A stretch of DNA of 64,000 nt from Acytostelium subglobosum LB1 (taxonomy: Eukaryota; Evosea; Eumycetozoa; Acytosteliales; Acytosteliaceae). The number at the start of each line of letters is the position of its first letter. The first letter of the stretch is position 1. Positions 25,501 to 35,861 of the stretch are shown here, one piece after another. Where the stretch lies: assembly GCF_000787575.1 (NCBI RefSeq), contig NW_012236509.1, positions 340,540 to 404,539 of the forward strand, written 5' to 3'. The notes under the pieces were generated by a model that searched no databases, was not told the origin of the DNA, and saw only the letters and a program-made list of their open reading frames with translations. The position numbers and the translations under genes were made by a program.

Positions 25501-25561
25501 TCCCACTACTATGTCCGCCAAAGGGATTGTATTCAACACCATTGATACTAATACTAATCAT
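22502..25561 (-). CDS. RCC1 propeller-TBC RabGAP fusion protein, 905 aa
   Basis: Six exons: 25561-25312, 25239-25066, 24998-23998, 23931-23732, 23675-23499 and 23417-22502; every junction keeps frame. The first in-frame ATG is at 25561. Residues about 25-430 give seven RCC1 blades (LYSWGANTCGQLGHGD, VYSWGLGDQGQLG, LFTWGSNSNGQLGLG, LYSWGKGSDGQLGLD and others). A linker with an acidic Asp run follows, then a TBC domain (about 585-830). The TBC domain has WRRGIPPDVRPIIW, the arginine finger in LRIDLPR (IxxDxxR) and the glutamine finger in GYVQGM, so it looks catalytically competent. TBC proteins stimulate GTP hydrolysis by Rab proteins; the propeller may bind membrane, a GTPase or cargo. The RCC1 and TBC frames could be taken for two genes, but the intron at 23932-23997 (GTAAGT...TTTTAG) joins them. 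Confidence 0.85.
23431..23480. repeat. GAGTTTGAGTAT minisatellite in an intron
   Basis: Tandem (GAGTTT)/(GAGTAT) units inside the last intron of the RCC1-TBC gene. Confidence 0.8.
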
Positions 25562-25631
25562 GTTCGATTGATCGTTTGGTCTCACTCAATGTGAGTGTAT
25601 AATAGTGATTGATTGAGTGTGTGTATGATTG

Positions 25632-25632
25632 G

Positions 25633-25701
<69 letters not shown>
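25632..25701. repeat. (TTGA)n tetranucleotide array
   Basis: About seventeen TTGA units upstream of the RCC1-TBC start codon. It is the longest pure array in the window. Confidence 0.92.
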
Positions 25702-25870
25702 CACTGCTAGTTGTACTTAATACACTCAACCATCTTAACTAGCTCTGTAGAACAATGATCAGTGTGCCAAGATGGGAGTGATTCTTGGACTCGACCTTGA
25801 TCAAAAAAAACAAATATCTTAGGCAAAAACCTAAATATCGTGGTCCATGGGCCAATCATAAACAAAGAGT

Positions 25871-25893
25871 AAGAGGGCGAGGGTTAGGGTAAT
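25871..25893. repeat. Telomere-like GGGTTAGGG repeat
   Basis: Short GAGGGCGAGGGTTAGGGTAA tract at the 3' flank of the WDR55 gene. Confidence 0.7.
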
Positions 25894-25932
25894 GGAACAG
25901 ACAATGATGGGTTGATTGATGTTGTAAGTTCT

Positions 25933-27532
25933 TTAGAGATCGCTAAAGAAGTTCTTCCGACGAGTGGTCTTCTTGCTCTCTTTATTTGGCAGGTTGGTCC
26001 ATGCTTTCTTGGCCTCCTTCTTCTTGGCCGCTTTGGACTTATACTGCTTCTTCTTCTTAATGTCCTCGTCTGATGATGTGTCATCGTCATCATCGTCCGA
26101 ATCATCATCATTGTTATTGTTATTATTGTTGATATCGTCATCACTATCATCCATCATATCATCACTGTCATCGCTCAACTCTTCGTCGACCTGCTCCTCG
26201 CCGTCGATCTCATCCGAATCCTCCATCTCCTCCTCCTCAGCCTGCTCCTCAGCGTCCGAGTCATCGACGTCCTCATACAGATTGACGACGTTCCAGAACT
26301 TGAGTGAGAGGTCGTGCGAGATACTGCCCAGATACTTGTTGTCGCGGGTGATGGCAATGCGCTCCACGGGGAAGTTGGAATGCTCGCCAATGACGCCCAG
26401 CAGCTTCCTGGGCTTGGTGCCAACATAACGAATAATTCCATCGCTTGAGCCAGACAGGAATGTATTCTCGCTGACCTTGACCAGCGAATCCACCGACTGT
26501 GGATGTCCAACAAACTTCTTTGGCTTCTCCAAGTTCTGTGAATCATATATCAGTATAGTTCCATCCTGTGTACCACATACCAAAGTGCTATCCTTCTGTT
26601 GTTGTTGATGATGGACAATGTGTTAGCGCATGCGCGAGCGTGATGATTGATTGATTGATCGATCGATCATACCTCAAGTGCGACTACTGAGAGCAACTCA
26701 TTGTCTGACTTCTCAGAGATGTCATCTAGTGAACGCCTGACAAAGTTGTAGATGGAGAGACCTCCATCGCCAGAGGTGGCAACAACATGTCTGTCGTCCA
26801 TTGTGATGATATCAGAGATGTAGTCGGCATGTTCCTGGAACTCGCAGACGATACTCTGTTGTCTCATGTCCCAAACCTTTACTCTTCCCTCATCATCACC
26901 TGTGAATACCATAAACTCCTTACTAATCAAACTATTGATTGGGTCACTGTTTGTTTGATTGATTGGGATGGAGTGGCGTGGAGTGGCGTGTGTTAGGAAT
27001 GGAGTTGTCCACGTTGCCAAGCCAGGATAGTGATAGTTACTCATGAGCCTCCTCTCTTGTGTACATTGTGGCTCCAGTATGAACGTCGATCACCTTTAAT
27101 GAGCGGTCAGACGATGCTGTGAATATATCTAGATTGAATGAATGAATAAGTGAGTAGCCTGATTGATTGATTGAATGATCACTCAATCAAACATACATTT
27201 GCCATCTGTTGAGAAACAAGCTTCTCTGCAACCTGAAGTATGTGGCCTAAGTGAGAGCAGGTTCTCATTCTGCTCCAATCCATATCTATATCTGTTGTTG
27301 TTGTTGTTGTTGGATGGATGAGTTTTAGAGTGTCAGTATCATCAATGTGATTACCTCATTCACTCGTTCACTCATTCAATCATAATAAACCATACAATTT
27401 AACTCTTCCCTCTGCATCGGACACTACTACCAAGTCCTCAGTCGGATGGAAGTTGACAGAGAATAAGTTTGTTTCGAAAGATATATCGTTTGGCGCAGAT
27501 ATATCTACGTCGTCTGATGTGTAACTACTCAT
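25933..27532 (-). CDS. wdr55: WD-repeat protein WDR55/Jip5 homologue, 418 aa
   Basis: Five exons: 27532-27396, 27291-27197, 27128-27041, 26946-26673 and 26595-25933, all in frame; two of the introns have CTAAC branch sites. The start MSSYTSDDVDIS and the repeats (FSVNFHPTEDLVVVSDAEG, ACFSTDGKYIFTASSD, FMVFTGDDEGRVKVWDMR, HVVATSGDGGLSIYNFVRR, FLSGSSDGIIRYVG, YLGSISHDLSLKFWNV) follow WDR55 order. A long Asp/Glu/Asn acidic run and a basic tail (KKKEAKKAW, RRKNFFSDL) come last. WDR55/Jip5 is a nucleolar propeller needed for rRNA processing and the large ribosomal subunit. The five short exons mean that no single frame shows the whole gene. Confidence 0.9.
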
Positions 27533-28235
27533 TGTTGTTTTACCTGTCCTTTCGTTCTTTCGTTCTTTCGTTCGTTCGTTCGGGCTCTGTACAATATATA
27601 TATACTTTTATATAATATTATTATTTGTTTAATAACAAATACTTCAATTTGAAATGAATGAGTGAGGAGTGAGTGCACTTTCACTCGGTTTGTTCGACAA
27701 ATCGCGACACACACAAAGTCTCGAGACTCGTTTTTTTTGTCTTCACCTCCATTTCATTTGATTTCTTCCCCTCTTTGTAATGTTGGTATGCTTTGGTCCA
27801 AAGAGGTTTGACAAGTTGTTGGTAAGGTGTATCATTTGACAACAACATCGTGTCAATCCGACAACACAACAACAACCAAAGACAACAACCAACATCACAA
27901 ATCGAAATGATTGAATGAGTTGATCATGTTTGGACAAAACCAATGTCCATTGGTTGGTCTCTGGTACATAGTCATGATGTGTGTATATATATATATAAAT
28001 ACATTATCATCATCATCAATAATACATAGTGTAATATGTGTTTGATTGATTGATTGATGGAATAAGTGTTACTCTCGAGAATGATGATCATGTCATTGAT
28101 TGAAGGAAGGACATTCCATTCATTTTTATGATTTTATTTGATTTTATTCATTTTTGAAGTCCATTCTCCAAAGAACTTGCCAAACAATCCAATCAAAAGA
28201 AGCAAGATCATTCCATTCATGCATTAGTCAAGGAC
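27533..28235. promoter_or_regulatory. Divergent spacer
   Basis: Shared upstream region of WDR55 and glutathione reductase. It holds a TTCG/TTCTTTCG repeat (27548-27583), a T run (27731-27738) and a TA repeat (27987-28000). No further gene seen; the minus-strand frames at 27681-27943 overlap each other and match nothing. Confidence 0.45.
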
Positions 28236-29941
28236 ATGTTTAGACCAACACTTCATTTATTCAAAAGTCGACATCATCATTCATTCATTATTACTACAAC
28301 TCAATTATCATCATCATCATCTATTTATTTGTTTTCCAGACTACACTACTCTTCACATTCATTCAATAACAAAATGTCAACAGATACATCATCAAACAAT
28401 CACTTCAACTTCTTGGTACTCGGAGGTGGAAGTGGAGGCATTGCTACAGCAAGACGCGCTGCAAAGTATGGAGTCAAGGTGGGACTTATTGAGCAGACTC
28501 GCATGGGTGGCACGTGTGTCAATGTAGGTTGTGTCCCAAAGAAGGTTATGTGGAACACTGCCTCCATCATGGAAGCATTGCACGCTGCACCATTCTACGG
28601 ATTTGAGGGCGCCGACAAGGTCTCCCACTCATGGCCTGTCATCAAGAAGGCCCGTGACGCATACATTCTGCGTCTGAACGGCATCTACGAGAACATGTTG
28701 AAGGGATCAAGCGTCACCTCGATCAATGGATGGGGCAAGTTCGTCGGACCAAAGGCCATCGACGTGTCGGGCACAACCTACACTGCCGACCACATCTTGA
28801 TCGCCACTGGCGGTCGCCCCACCGTGCCCAACGTGCCAGGCTCAGAGCTGGGCATCACCTCGGACGGCTTCTTCGAGCTGGAGACCCTCCCCAAGAGCGT
28901 CGTGGTCATTGGTGCTGGATACATCGCTGTCGAGCTCGCAGGAATCCTCAATGCTCTCGGCTCCAAGACCTCTCTGGTCATCCGCCACGAGCACTTCCTC
29001 CGCACCTTTGACGACATGCTCGCCCACAGACTCCAGGAGCAGATGGTCGCCGACGGCGTCACCATCGTCGGAAACTCGACCATCTCCTCGCTCAAGAAGA
29101 CTGACGCCGGTATCGTCGTCCAAACCAACAGCCAGGAGTTGCCCCCCGCCGATGTCGTCATCTGGGCCATCGGACGTGACCCCATCGTCAAGGAGATCGG
29201 ACTCGAGGCTGCTGGCGTCGCCCTCAACAACCAGGGCTACATCCACGTCGATGAGTTCCAGTCAACCACCACTCCAGGCGTCTACGCCGTCGGAGATGTC
29301 ATTGGCAAGCTGCAGCTCACACCCGTCGCCATTGCTGCCGGTCGTCGTCTGGCCGAGCGTCTGTTCAACGGCAAGGACGGCCTCAAGTTTGACTACACCA
29401 ACGTTCCAACCGTCATCTTCAGTCATCCACCCATTGGTACCGTCGGTCTCTCTGAGAAGGAGGCCATCGAAAAGCATGGCAAGGACAATGTCAAGGTCTA
29501 CAACTCATCGTAAGTGTTAATTTCCACAAAGTCACGTGATCAAAGTGATGTCACGTGATCAAATATGTATCACGTGATCGCCAACTTTAGAGTATCCACT
29601 AACTCATACCTCACGAACATCCATCTAGCTTCACCAACATGTACTGGTCTGTCGTCGATAACTACAAGCCAAAGACTTATATGAAGTTGGTGACCGTTGG
29701 AGCTGACGAGAAGGTTGTTGGAATTCACACCCTTGGTGCTGGAAGTGATGAGATGGTTCAAGGCTTTGCCGTCGCTGTCAAGATGGGGTAAGTTGGACAA
29801 TCATGGATCATGACGAATATTATCAATGGGATCACTAACATACATCAAATCAAACATAAATATAGCGCCAAGAAGGAAGACCTGGATAACACATGTGCCA
29901 TCCATCCAACTGCCTCTGAGGAGTTGGTCCTGTTCATGTAA
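28236..29941 (+). CDS. gsr: Glutathione reductase, 502 aa (456 aa from internal start)
   Basis: Exons 28236-29509, 29629-29787 and 29866-29941; both introns contain ACTAAC. Family order is complete: FAD site ([17 protein letters not shown]), redox disulfide [18 protein letters not shown] site ([17 protein letters not shown]), second FAD motif (GVYAVGDV) and the catalytic C-terminal [11 protein letters not shown]. The enzyme reduces GSSG with NADPH. The first 46 residues are basic, Ser/His-rich and free of acidic residues, like a mitochondrial presequence. Met47 at 28374 ([11 protein letters not shown]) would give the cytosolic form, so dual targeting from two starts is likely but not proven. 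Intron 1 has three TCACGTGATC copies. Confidence 0.96.
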
Positions 29942-29987
29942 GATAAATAATAATAAAGCAAACGTTTGATTATTAAGCTAAATATTA

Positions 29988-31262
29988 CTAGGTTGACGTT
30001 GAGGTCGAGGAGGTAGTTGTGGTTGTTGTAGTGGATGTTGTCGCGACTGAGAGCTTGAGACCTGGCACTCGAACAAAGGTGTGTTTGTACTTTGGACCAT
30101 CTGATCTTTGTACAATCACTGTGGATCGAAGTGCAAAGTCTGTGTGATAGGCAAGTGTGTCACTGCCCTTGGTACTGTTTTCGATAAAGTCCAGAGTGTT
30201 GGTGAAGAGTACTAGTCGCTGGACATAGACGGCCCTTTGTAAATCCTCCAAGATGGTGGTCAGAGAGCTCAGGTTTGGAGGAATGATCTTAATGCAAGTG
30301 ATGCGGGGCTCTTGGTTGAGGCCTACGCTCATTCCACTAAAGTCCCCAGTGCCAAATATGCACATTGTGTTGGTGACATTGCCACGCAAGATGCTTTGTA
30401 GACTGCTCATGACTCGCAGGTATTGAGGCGTGCCACCAAATCCAACACGAGGTGGCGAGTCGAACTTGTAATATGACATTATGTTTCTGCCTGTGACATA
30501 GTCGCGTGTGTACAATGCCTTTAGAGGCCGGACAAAGTTGATCTCGGAGAGTCGGTAGTAGCCACGGAGGTTGGTAAAGTCGAGCTTGTCGATTGTAGAG
30601 GTATTGGCGTTCATTACTTGATTGAATACCTCGCGAATGATACGACCATGGAGTGTGAGTGATCGGACATTGTTGAATACATGCTGTACATTGGGCTTCT
30701 TCCATTCGAATCGCGGAGCTGCATGGAGTATGAGCGTTTGCACTTCTTGACTCAATTGATTGTCTGGTTGGACGACCAGTGAGAGTCGTCGGAGATCATA
30801 CTCGTTCAGTTCAAGTGTTGTTATGTGATTGAGTGGGCAACATGGATTGGCAAGGTGTTGCATAAGGAGGGGATCGGTGTATTCGTCGTAGCATAGATTG
30901 ACTTTGGTGAACAGTTTGGAGATGATAAAGAAACATTCTTTTGATACAAATGCCAAGGATGTACGCCAGCGACAATGTTCAATCATCTCGTTGGCGTCAA
31001 TCACAAGGTAGTCCCAGGTCAACTTGAGAATAGATGATATTATGCTTATGGGCAAGTTGTAATGGACTAGTCCACGATGGTATTGTGTCATTTGTGTTGC
31101 CAACTTTGAAGCCAATGCCAGATCTGATTGATACTTCAAGATCAACTTTACCAATGTACTTCTAAACATTGACTTTGTCTCAGTATTCCTCTCTTTACAC
31201 ATCTCCTTCAAATCTATTGGTTCCAATTGCATCAACTGTTTCTCAGTCCATACTTTCTCCAT
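29988..31262 (-). CDS. F-box-like dictyostelid protein, 424 aa
   Basis: Single exon, ATG at 31262. It starts with a SAP-like helix pair (LMQLEPIDLKEMC, STLVKLILKYQ). An F-box-like segment follows (LPISIISSILKLTWDYLV, then WRTSLAFVSKECFFII), of the kind seen in large dictyostelid families where a cyclin-like F-box precedes leucine-rich or FNIP repeats. The remainder has irregular Leu-rich strands (ITTLELNEYDLRRLSLV, NVRSLTLHGRI, IDKLDFTNLRG) that could form a short repeat solenoid. It ends in a Thr/Ser tract. Its stop lies 46 bases from that of glutathione reductase (convergent). A substrate-adaptor role is inferred only. Confidence 0.7.
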   Translation of the reverse strand: MEKVWTEKQLMQLEPIDLKEMCKERNTETKSMFRSTLVKLILKYQSDLALASKLATQMTQYHRGLVHYNLPISIISSILKLTWDYLVIDANEMIEHCRWRTSLAFVSKECFFIISKLFTKVNLCYDEYTDPLLMQHLANPCCPLNHITTLELNEYDLRRLSLVVQPDNQLSQEVQTLILHAAPRFEWKKPNVQHVFNNVRSLTLHGRIIREVFNQVMNANTSTIDKLDFTNLRGYYRLSEINFVRPLKALYTRDYVTGRNIMSYYKFDSPPRVGFGGTPQYLRVMSSLQSILRGNVTNTMCIFGTGDFSGMSVGLNQEPRITCIKIIPPNLSSLTTILEDLQRAVYVQRLVLFTNTLDFIENSTKGSDTLAYHTDFALRSTVIVQRSDGPKYKHTFVRVPGLKLSVATTSTTTTTTTSSTSTST

Positions 31263-32082
31263 TGATGTTTGTTTTGGTTGTACTCCTTCTTCTGGTCATA
31301 TTATTTGTATTGTATATTTGTCTCTTATTTAATGAAACAGAATCTAGATGAGCTCAACAATTATCTGACTGGTGGATTGATCGAAACGATTTGATTGTTT
31401 CGAGGAATTTAATTTTAATTAATCAATCCTTAACCTTGGATTATTACATGATATTTTTGTACTTGCCAAAGGCACCTAATATTGGATACTGTTAGCATTC
31501 TTCGATACCCTTTATTAACATACTACTGATCCGACAGTCCAGAACCCTCAATGTAGGTTTTCAACAACAACAATACAAAGTTCATTATATTATGACTATT
31601 ATTATTATTATTAATACTTACAAATAATGGATGAATGGATAAATGAATGAATGAATGAGTAAAGCAAACACAATAACAACTACTACAACAACAACAACAA
31701 TGTTTACAAATTGGAAATAGGATGAAGTTCAACACTTACCTATTTAGGGTTGTAGTGATGGGCTATCAATTAATTTTAATTTTTTCAAATCAATCCCATT
31801 GGAAGTGAATGTGTGAATGAAACAAAGAGAGAGAGTAGTGAGAGTGAGAGAGAAACAACACCACATCAACACAACAAACACAACTTCACAATCCTTCGCT
31901 CATTCACTTCACTTCATCATCATCTTGAGTCACACTCACCACAAATAATAAATAACATACATCCTAAAGGTAATAATATAATAACTAGTTATATATAAAA
32001 TACACATAATACTAACTCAACATTATAACTCTTTAGTTTCAACTTTAAGAACTATTAATAGAATCAATTAATCAAATCAAGA
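31263..32082. promoter_or_regulatory. Divergent spacer with probable 5'UTR intron
   Basis: Between the F-box-like gene and the small membrane protein. Positions 31970-32036 look like a 5'UTR intron of the latter (AAG|GTAATA, ACTAACTCAA branch site, CTTTAG). It also contains ATT and GAGA repeats. The small minus-strand frame at 31523-31735 is not called. Confidence 0.45.
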
Positions 32083-32340
32083 ATGGGTTTTGGATCATTT
32101 ATCTTTAGTTTGATTTACTACATTGTAGCCATCCCTCTGTGCACAGTATGGTGGTTGGTCACATTGCTCTTCCATCCAATCACTATTCTGGTTGGTTTGA
32201 TCACCCTTTATGTTTACTACAGCTCCTGCAATGAGAAGCCAGATATCCCCTTTATCTCAAAATTGGCTCCAGTGTCTAAGCCACCAGTTCCAGCCTCTGG
32301 AGCTGCCAACAAGGGCAAGAACGCTGCAAAGGTCAAGTAA
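32083..32340 (+). CDS. Small membrane protein, 85 aa
   Basis: Intact small frame with clean coding bias, preceded by a probable 5'UTR intron. Two hydrophobic helices (about residues 5-27, FIFSLIYYIVAIPLCTVWWL, and 28-46, TLLFHPITILVGLITLYVYY) lead to a Pro/Ala/Lys-rich soluble tail ending KGKNAAKVK. The basic tail predicts that this end faces the cytosol. Family not recognised; an ER or other endomembrane location is a guess. Confidence 0.72.
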   Translation: MGFGSFIFSLIYYIVAIPLCTVWWLVTLLFHPITILVGLITLYVYYSSCNEKPDIPFISKLAPVSKPPVPASGAANKGKNAAKVK

Positions 32341-32923
32341 ACCATAACTAGTAATAGAGTAGTAGTAGTAGTAGCAGTAGTATATCAATCATCAAACAAT
32401 ACAACACAATTACAACCAACAACAACAGACAGCGCAGACCATCAAACAGTCTTGACCCCCAACCAACCATCAACCAATATTATTATGTCCAACTATCAAC
32501 CATGTACAAATGATCATCCACGAGTTATCCCCCCAAGCTTTCTTTCATCACCAAGTCAGCATACAATATAAACAGTCTTCTCAATGTTTCTATCTACATC
32601 CATCCGTTCGAACGAATCATCATTATCCAATCAAAACACGATTGTTGATGATGATTATCTGTTCCCTGAACATATAAATGTATGATTGAATAAACTCTTT
32701 GTTCGTGAATATAGTCTACCTTGGGAAGAGTGATTCCCAACGTGTGACAATGATGACACCTACGTAGGGATGGTATCATGAACTTCAATAGGGTGGGCAA
32801 AGGTAAGGGTAGGCAGGGCAAGGGCAAGGGTAGGGTTCGAAAAGGCATTCGTGAACATCATTCATTCATTCAAACTTGCGAATTCGCAAACAGATAAAGA
32901 TACACATAACAAGAAGAACGAAG
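32341..32923. other. Spacer
   Basis: The 3' flank of the small membrane protein (AGT repeats at 32359-32380) and the leader of OSGEP. Holds a telomere-like tract (listed separately). No gene seen. Confidence 0.5.
32790..32837. repeat. Telomere-like GGGTAA/GGGCAA repeat
   Basis: Mixed GGGTGGGCAAAGGTAAGGGT and GGGCAAGGG units about 90 bases before the OSGEP start. Confidence 0.75.
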
Positions 32924-34032
32924 ATGACTATTATAATGGGATTCGAAGGCAGTGCCAATAAACTTGGTATTGGCATTGTAAAGGATGACGGAACAATCCT
33001 TTCAAACATTAGACATACATATATCACTCCGCCGGGCGAGGGATTCCTTCCAAAGGACACAGCAAAGCATCATCGCTCATTCATACTGGCATTGGTACAA
33101 CGCTCACTCAAGGAATCACAATTGACACCTAATGATATAGACTGCTTGGCATATACAAAGGGTCCAGGCATGGGCCCACCCCTGCGCTCAGTGGCAGTCG
33201 TCGTTCGAATGCTCTCACAGCTCTGGGGCAAGCCTATCGTCGCAGTCAATCACTGCATTGCACATATCGAGATGGGTCGACTGATCACTGGCGCCAAGGA
33301 CCCTACGGTGCTCTACGTCAGTGGTGGCAACACACAAGTCATCTCATACTCACTCAAGAAGTATCGCATCTTTGGAGAGACCATCGACATTGCTGTGGGC
33401 AACTGTTTAGACAGGTTCGCCCGTGTCATCTCCATTCCAAATGATCCATCACCTGGCTACAACATTGAACAACTCGCAAAGAAGTAGGTATTAGTAGTAT
33501 AGCACATGTAATGGACATCGCGGCGGTGCTAACATCCTTCATCCATTCATTGCACTCGCAACACAGAGGAAAAGAGTTCATCGAACTACCTTACGTAACA
33601 AAGGGCATGGATGTGTCCTTCTCTGGTATATTGTCAGCGGTGGAGGGCATTGCGAACAATGGATTCAAGCATGGAGACAATGGAAAGGTGTATACAATGG
33701 AGGATCTATGCTACTCATTGCAGGAGACAGTGTTCTCAATGCTTGTCGAGACGGCGGAGCGTGCCATGGCTCACTGTGGCCAGACCGAGGTGCTGGCCGT
33801 CGGCGGAGTCGGTTGCAATGAGCGACTGCAACGTATGATCACCGAGATGGTCGAGCAGCGCAATGGCAAGTCATTCGCCATCGATGAGCGCTACTGCATT
33901 GACAACGGCGCGATGATTGCCTGGGCCGGCTATCTCATCTTCAAGAATGGAACGACCACACCAATGTCCGACACATGGTGCACGCAACGCTTCCGAACAG
34001 ACGAGGTTGATGTCACTTGGCGTGATGACTAG
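32924..34032 (+). CDS. osgep: KEOPS subunit OSGEP/Kae1, tRNA t6A synthase, 341 aa
   Basis: Exons 32924-33483 and 33567-34032. The intron has a GTAGGT donor, a GTGCTAACA branch site and a CAG acceptor, and restores [16 protein letters not shown], the family order. The first ATG of the frame is at 32924 ([15 protein letters not shown]). Metal site HCIAHIEMG (HxxxH), nucleotide loops [11 protein letters not shown] and [10 protein letters not shown], and KGMDVSFSG are all intact. In the KEOPS complex this protein transfers the threonylcarbamoyl group to A37 of ANN-decoding tRNAs. It has no mitochondrial presequence, so it is the cytosolic/nuclear Kae1 rather than the Qri7 type. Confidence 0.96.
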
Positions 34033-34339
34033 TCTCGTCGTCGTCATTAAATGTTGATCAGCACTGTGCTATATATATCATTTGAGTTGTAATCAATAAC
34101 AAGTTGGTATTATGTTTGAGTTGTTTATTCGCCTGCCTCTGATCGGTCGCGACCAGAGGGATGTTCGAACTATCCTGTGTGTTTTGTTGCTTCATCAGCA
34201 ACAATCTCCTGCCTGCGCTATCGCTATCGCTCAATCATTTACTCCATGTTTGTTGTTGGTGGTCTATATTATATAATGTAATGTGAATGTATGTATAGTA
34301 TGGTATGTAGGTGTAGTGTCTACTGTTACTACACCTTGT
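34033..34339. other. Convergent spacer
   Basis: The 3' flanks of OSGEP and NDUFS6. Contains the palindrome GGTCGCGACC inside CTCTG...CAGAG (34137-34158), a possible 3' hairpin. Nothing else seen. Confidence 0.4.
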
Positions 34340-34838
34340 TTAGTGGTGATGATGTCCGTCCTTCTTGACGAAACGAACGCCACAGTATCCACATGCCTGA
34401 GGCTCGTGATTGTCCAAGTTGATGTAAACCATTGGGTGGCCCAGTGGTCCATTACCTATGTTGATCCGTTCATCCATTGTAAGTTGACCTGTCCTATCAT
34501 GTCCACACGATCGCCGCTCCTCTCATCGTCAACATACCTCCATCACATCCAACCTTGTTTGAAGTGATCTCTATTGGCTTAAAAGTATGTATAAGATCCT
34601 CTGCAGTTGTCTTTAGCTGTATATATTATGAAAGAGTAGAGGTACGTTGTCGTTGTAGTTAGTACTTGTACTTGGTACTCAAGCATTGAATGAATGAATG
34701 AATGAGGGTATGAGAGAGAGAGAGTCATACATTAACATTGAATTTAGGTGGAGGGATCTGACTCTTAACAGCTACAGGGCCAGCTGATTTGAGAGCAGTT
34801 GCAATACGCTGTGAGAGGTTGCTAAAGTATGAAGTCAT
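34340..34838 (-). CDS. ndufs6: NADH dehydrogenase iron-sulfur protein 6 (complex I), 100 aa
   Basis: Three short exons, too small to show as one frame: 34838-34731, 34616-34538 and 34455-34340. Intron 1 has GTACTAACT; the frames join as [16 protein letters not shown] and [12 protein letters not shown]. The product ends [20 protein letters not shown] and then [13 protein letters not shown], the NDUFS6 zinc-binding C-terminus (C...H...CGYCG with a His tail). The N-terminal 25 residues (Ser/Arg/Lys, no acid) fit a mitochondrial presequence. The subunit helps assemble the matrix arm of respiratory complex I. It shares a 217-base divergent promoter with the PPIL1 gene. Confidence 0.93.
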
Positions 34839-35055
34839 TGTTATTATATATTATACAGAGATATTGAGAGATAGAGACAAGTTGATATGATTGAATGAAT
34901 GAATAAGTGCACGGCCTATGCCGTGCATTCTTGAAAAAAAGTGTGTCAAAGATTGACAAGTGAGTGATTCGTGTGAATCTGACTTCAACTTCATTATTCA
35001 ATCATTCATCATACATATAATACAACATATACAATACATATACAACCATATAGCA

Positions 35056-35693
35056 ATGTCGAATAATAATAATAGAACAGTAGTATTGGAGACTACCATG
35101 GGAGAAATTACAATAGAGTTGTATTGGCAACATGCTCCAAGAACCTGTAAGAATGTTTACGAGTTGGCAAAGAAAGGTTACTACAACAATACAATCTTTC
35201 ATCGTTTGATAAAGGTATGTATACATTGCAATGTACATATACAAGACTCAAGACTAACTCATCGATTGATCATACATACAACAGGACTTTATGATACAGG
35301 GAGGAGATCCAACAGGAACTGGAAAGGGAGGCGAAAGCATATATGGGTAGGTTGGTTGGATGTTTGACTTAGCTATCTTTCTTATAACGCAAACATACTT
35401 ACTTGCCCATTGTCTGACCTTTTTTTAGTCCAAAGTTCGAAGACGAGATTACAAAGGAACTGAAACATACTGGAGCAGGAATACTTTCGATGGCCAACTC
35501 TGGAGCACATACTAATGGCAGTCAATTCTTTATAACATTCGCACCAACTCCATGGTTGGACGGAAAGCATACTATATTTGGAAGGGTCAAGTCTGGCATG
35601 ACTGTTGTACAAAAGATGAACGTGGCTTCGACGACTACAAACGATCGACCAATCGAGGAGATCCGTATATTAAAAGCCAGAGTGACAGAATAG
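35056..35693 (+). CDS. ppil1: Spliceosomal cyclophilin PPIL1 homologue, 161 aa
   Basis: Exons 35056-35214, 35285-35346 and 35429-35693, all in frame. This is a single cyclophilin domain with the catalytic set present: [51 protein letters not shown], and FGRVKSGM. The length and the [18 protein letters not shown] stretch match PPIL1 rather than general cyclophilin A. PPIL1 is a peptidyl-prolyl isomerase of the activated spliceosome, bound to SKIP/SNW1. Confidence 0.93.
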
Positions 35694-35861
35694 AGCATTC
35701 TTTATCACTCCCTCCTACCTTCTTTCCTTTCCAAATATGGACAAAGGCTTGATCAAAAATCTTGTCGACTGATGACGACCTTAAAAAACCGTCTTCACTT
35801 CAATCTTTGCTCAATCAATCTTATCATCATATGATCAATACAGATAATAAGATCTGGAGTA

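Noticed and set aside
25001-25585. Separate RCC1-only gene starting at 25585
   Set aside because: 25585 is a GTG; the first ATG in frame is 25561. GT-AG introns at 25240-25311 and 24999-25065 connect it to the remainder of the RCC1-TBC gene.
31523-31735. Cys-rich minus-strand frame of 70 aa
   Set aside because: The Cys run is a reading of GTT/ACA repeats; no support for a gene.
34137-34175. tRNA-like GGTCGCGACC...GTTCGAAC stretch
   Set aside because: No acceptor stem, anticodon arm or A box around it; I found no convincing tRNA anywhere in the window.
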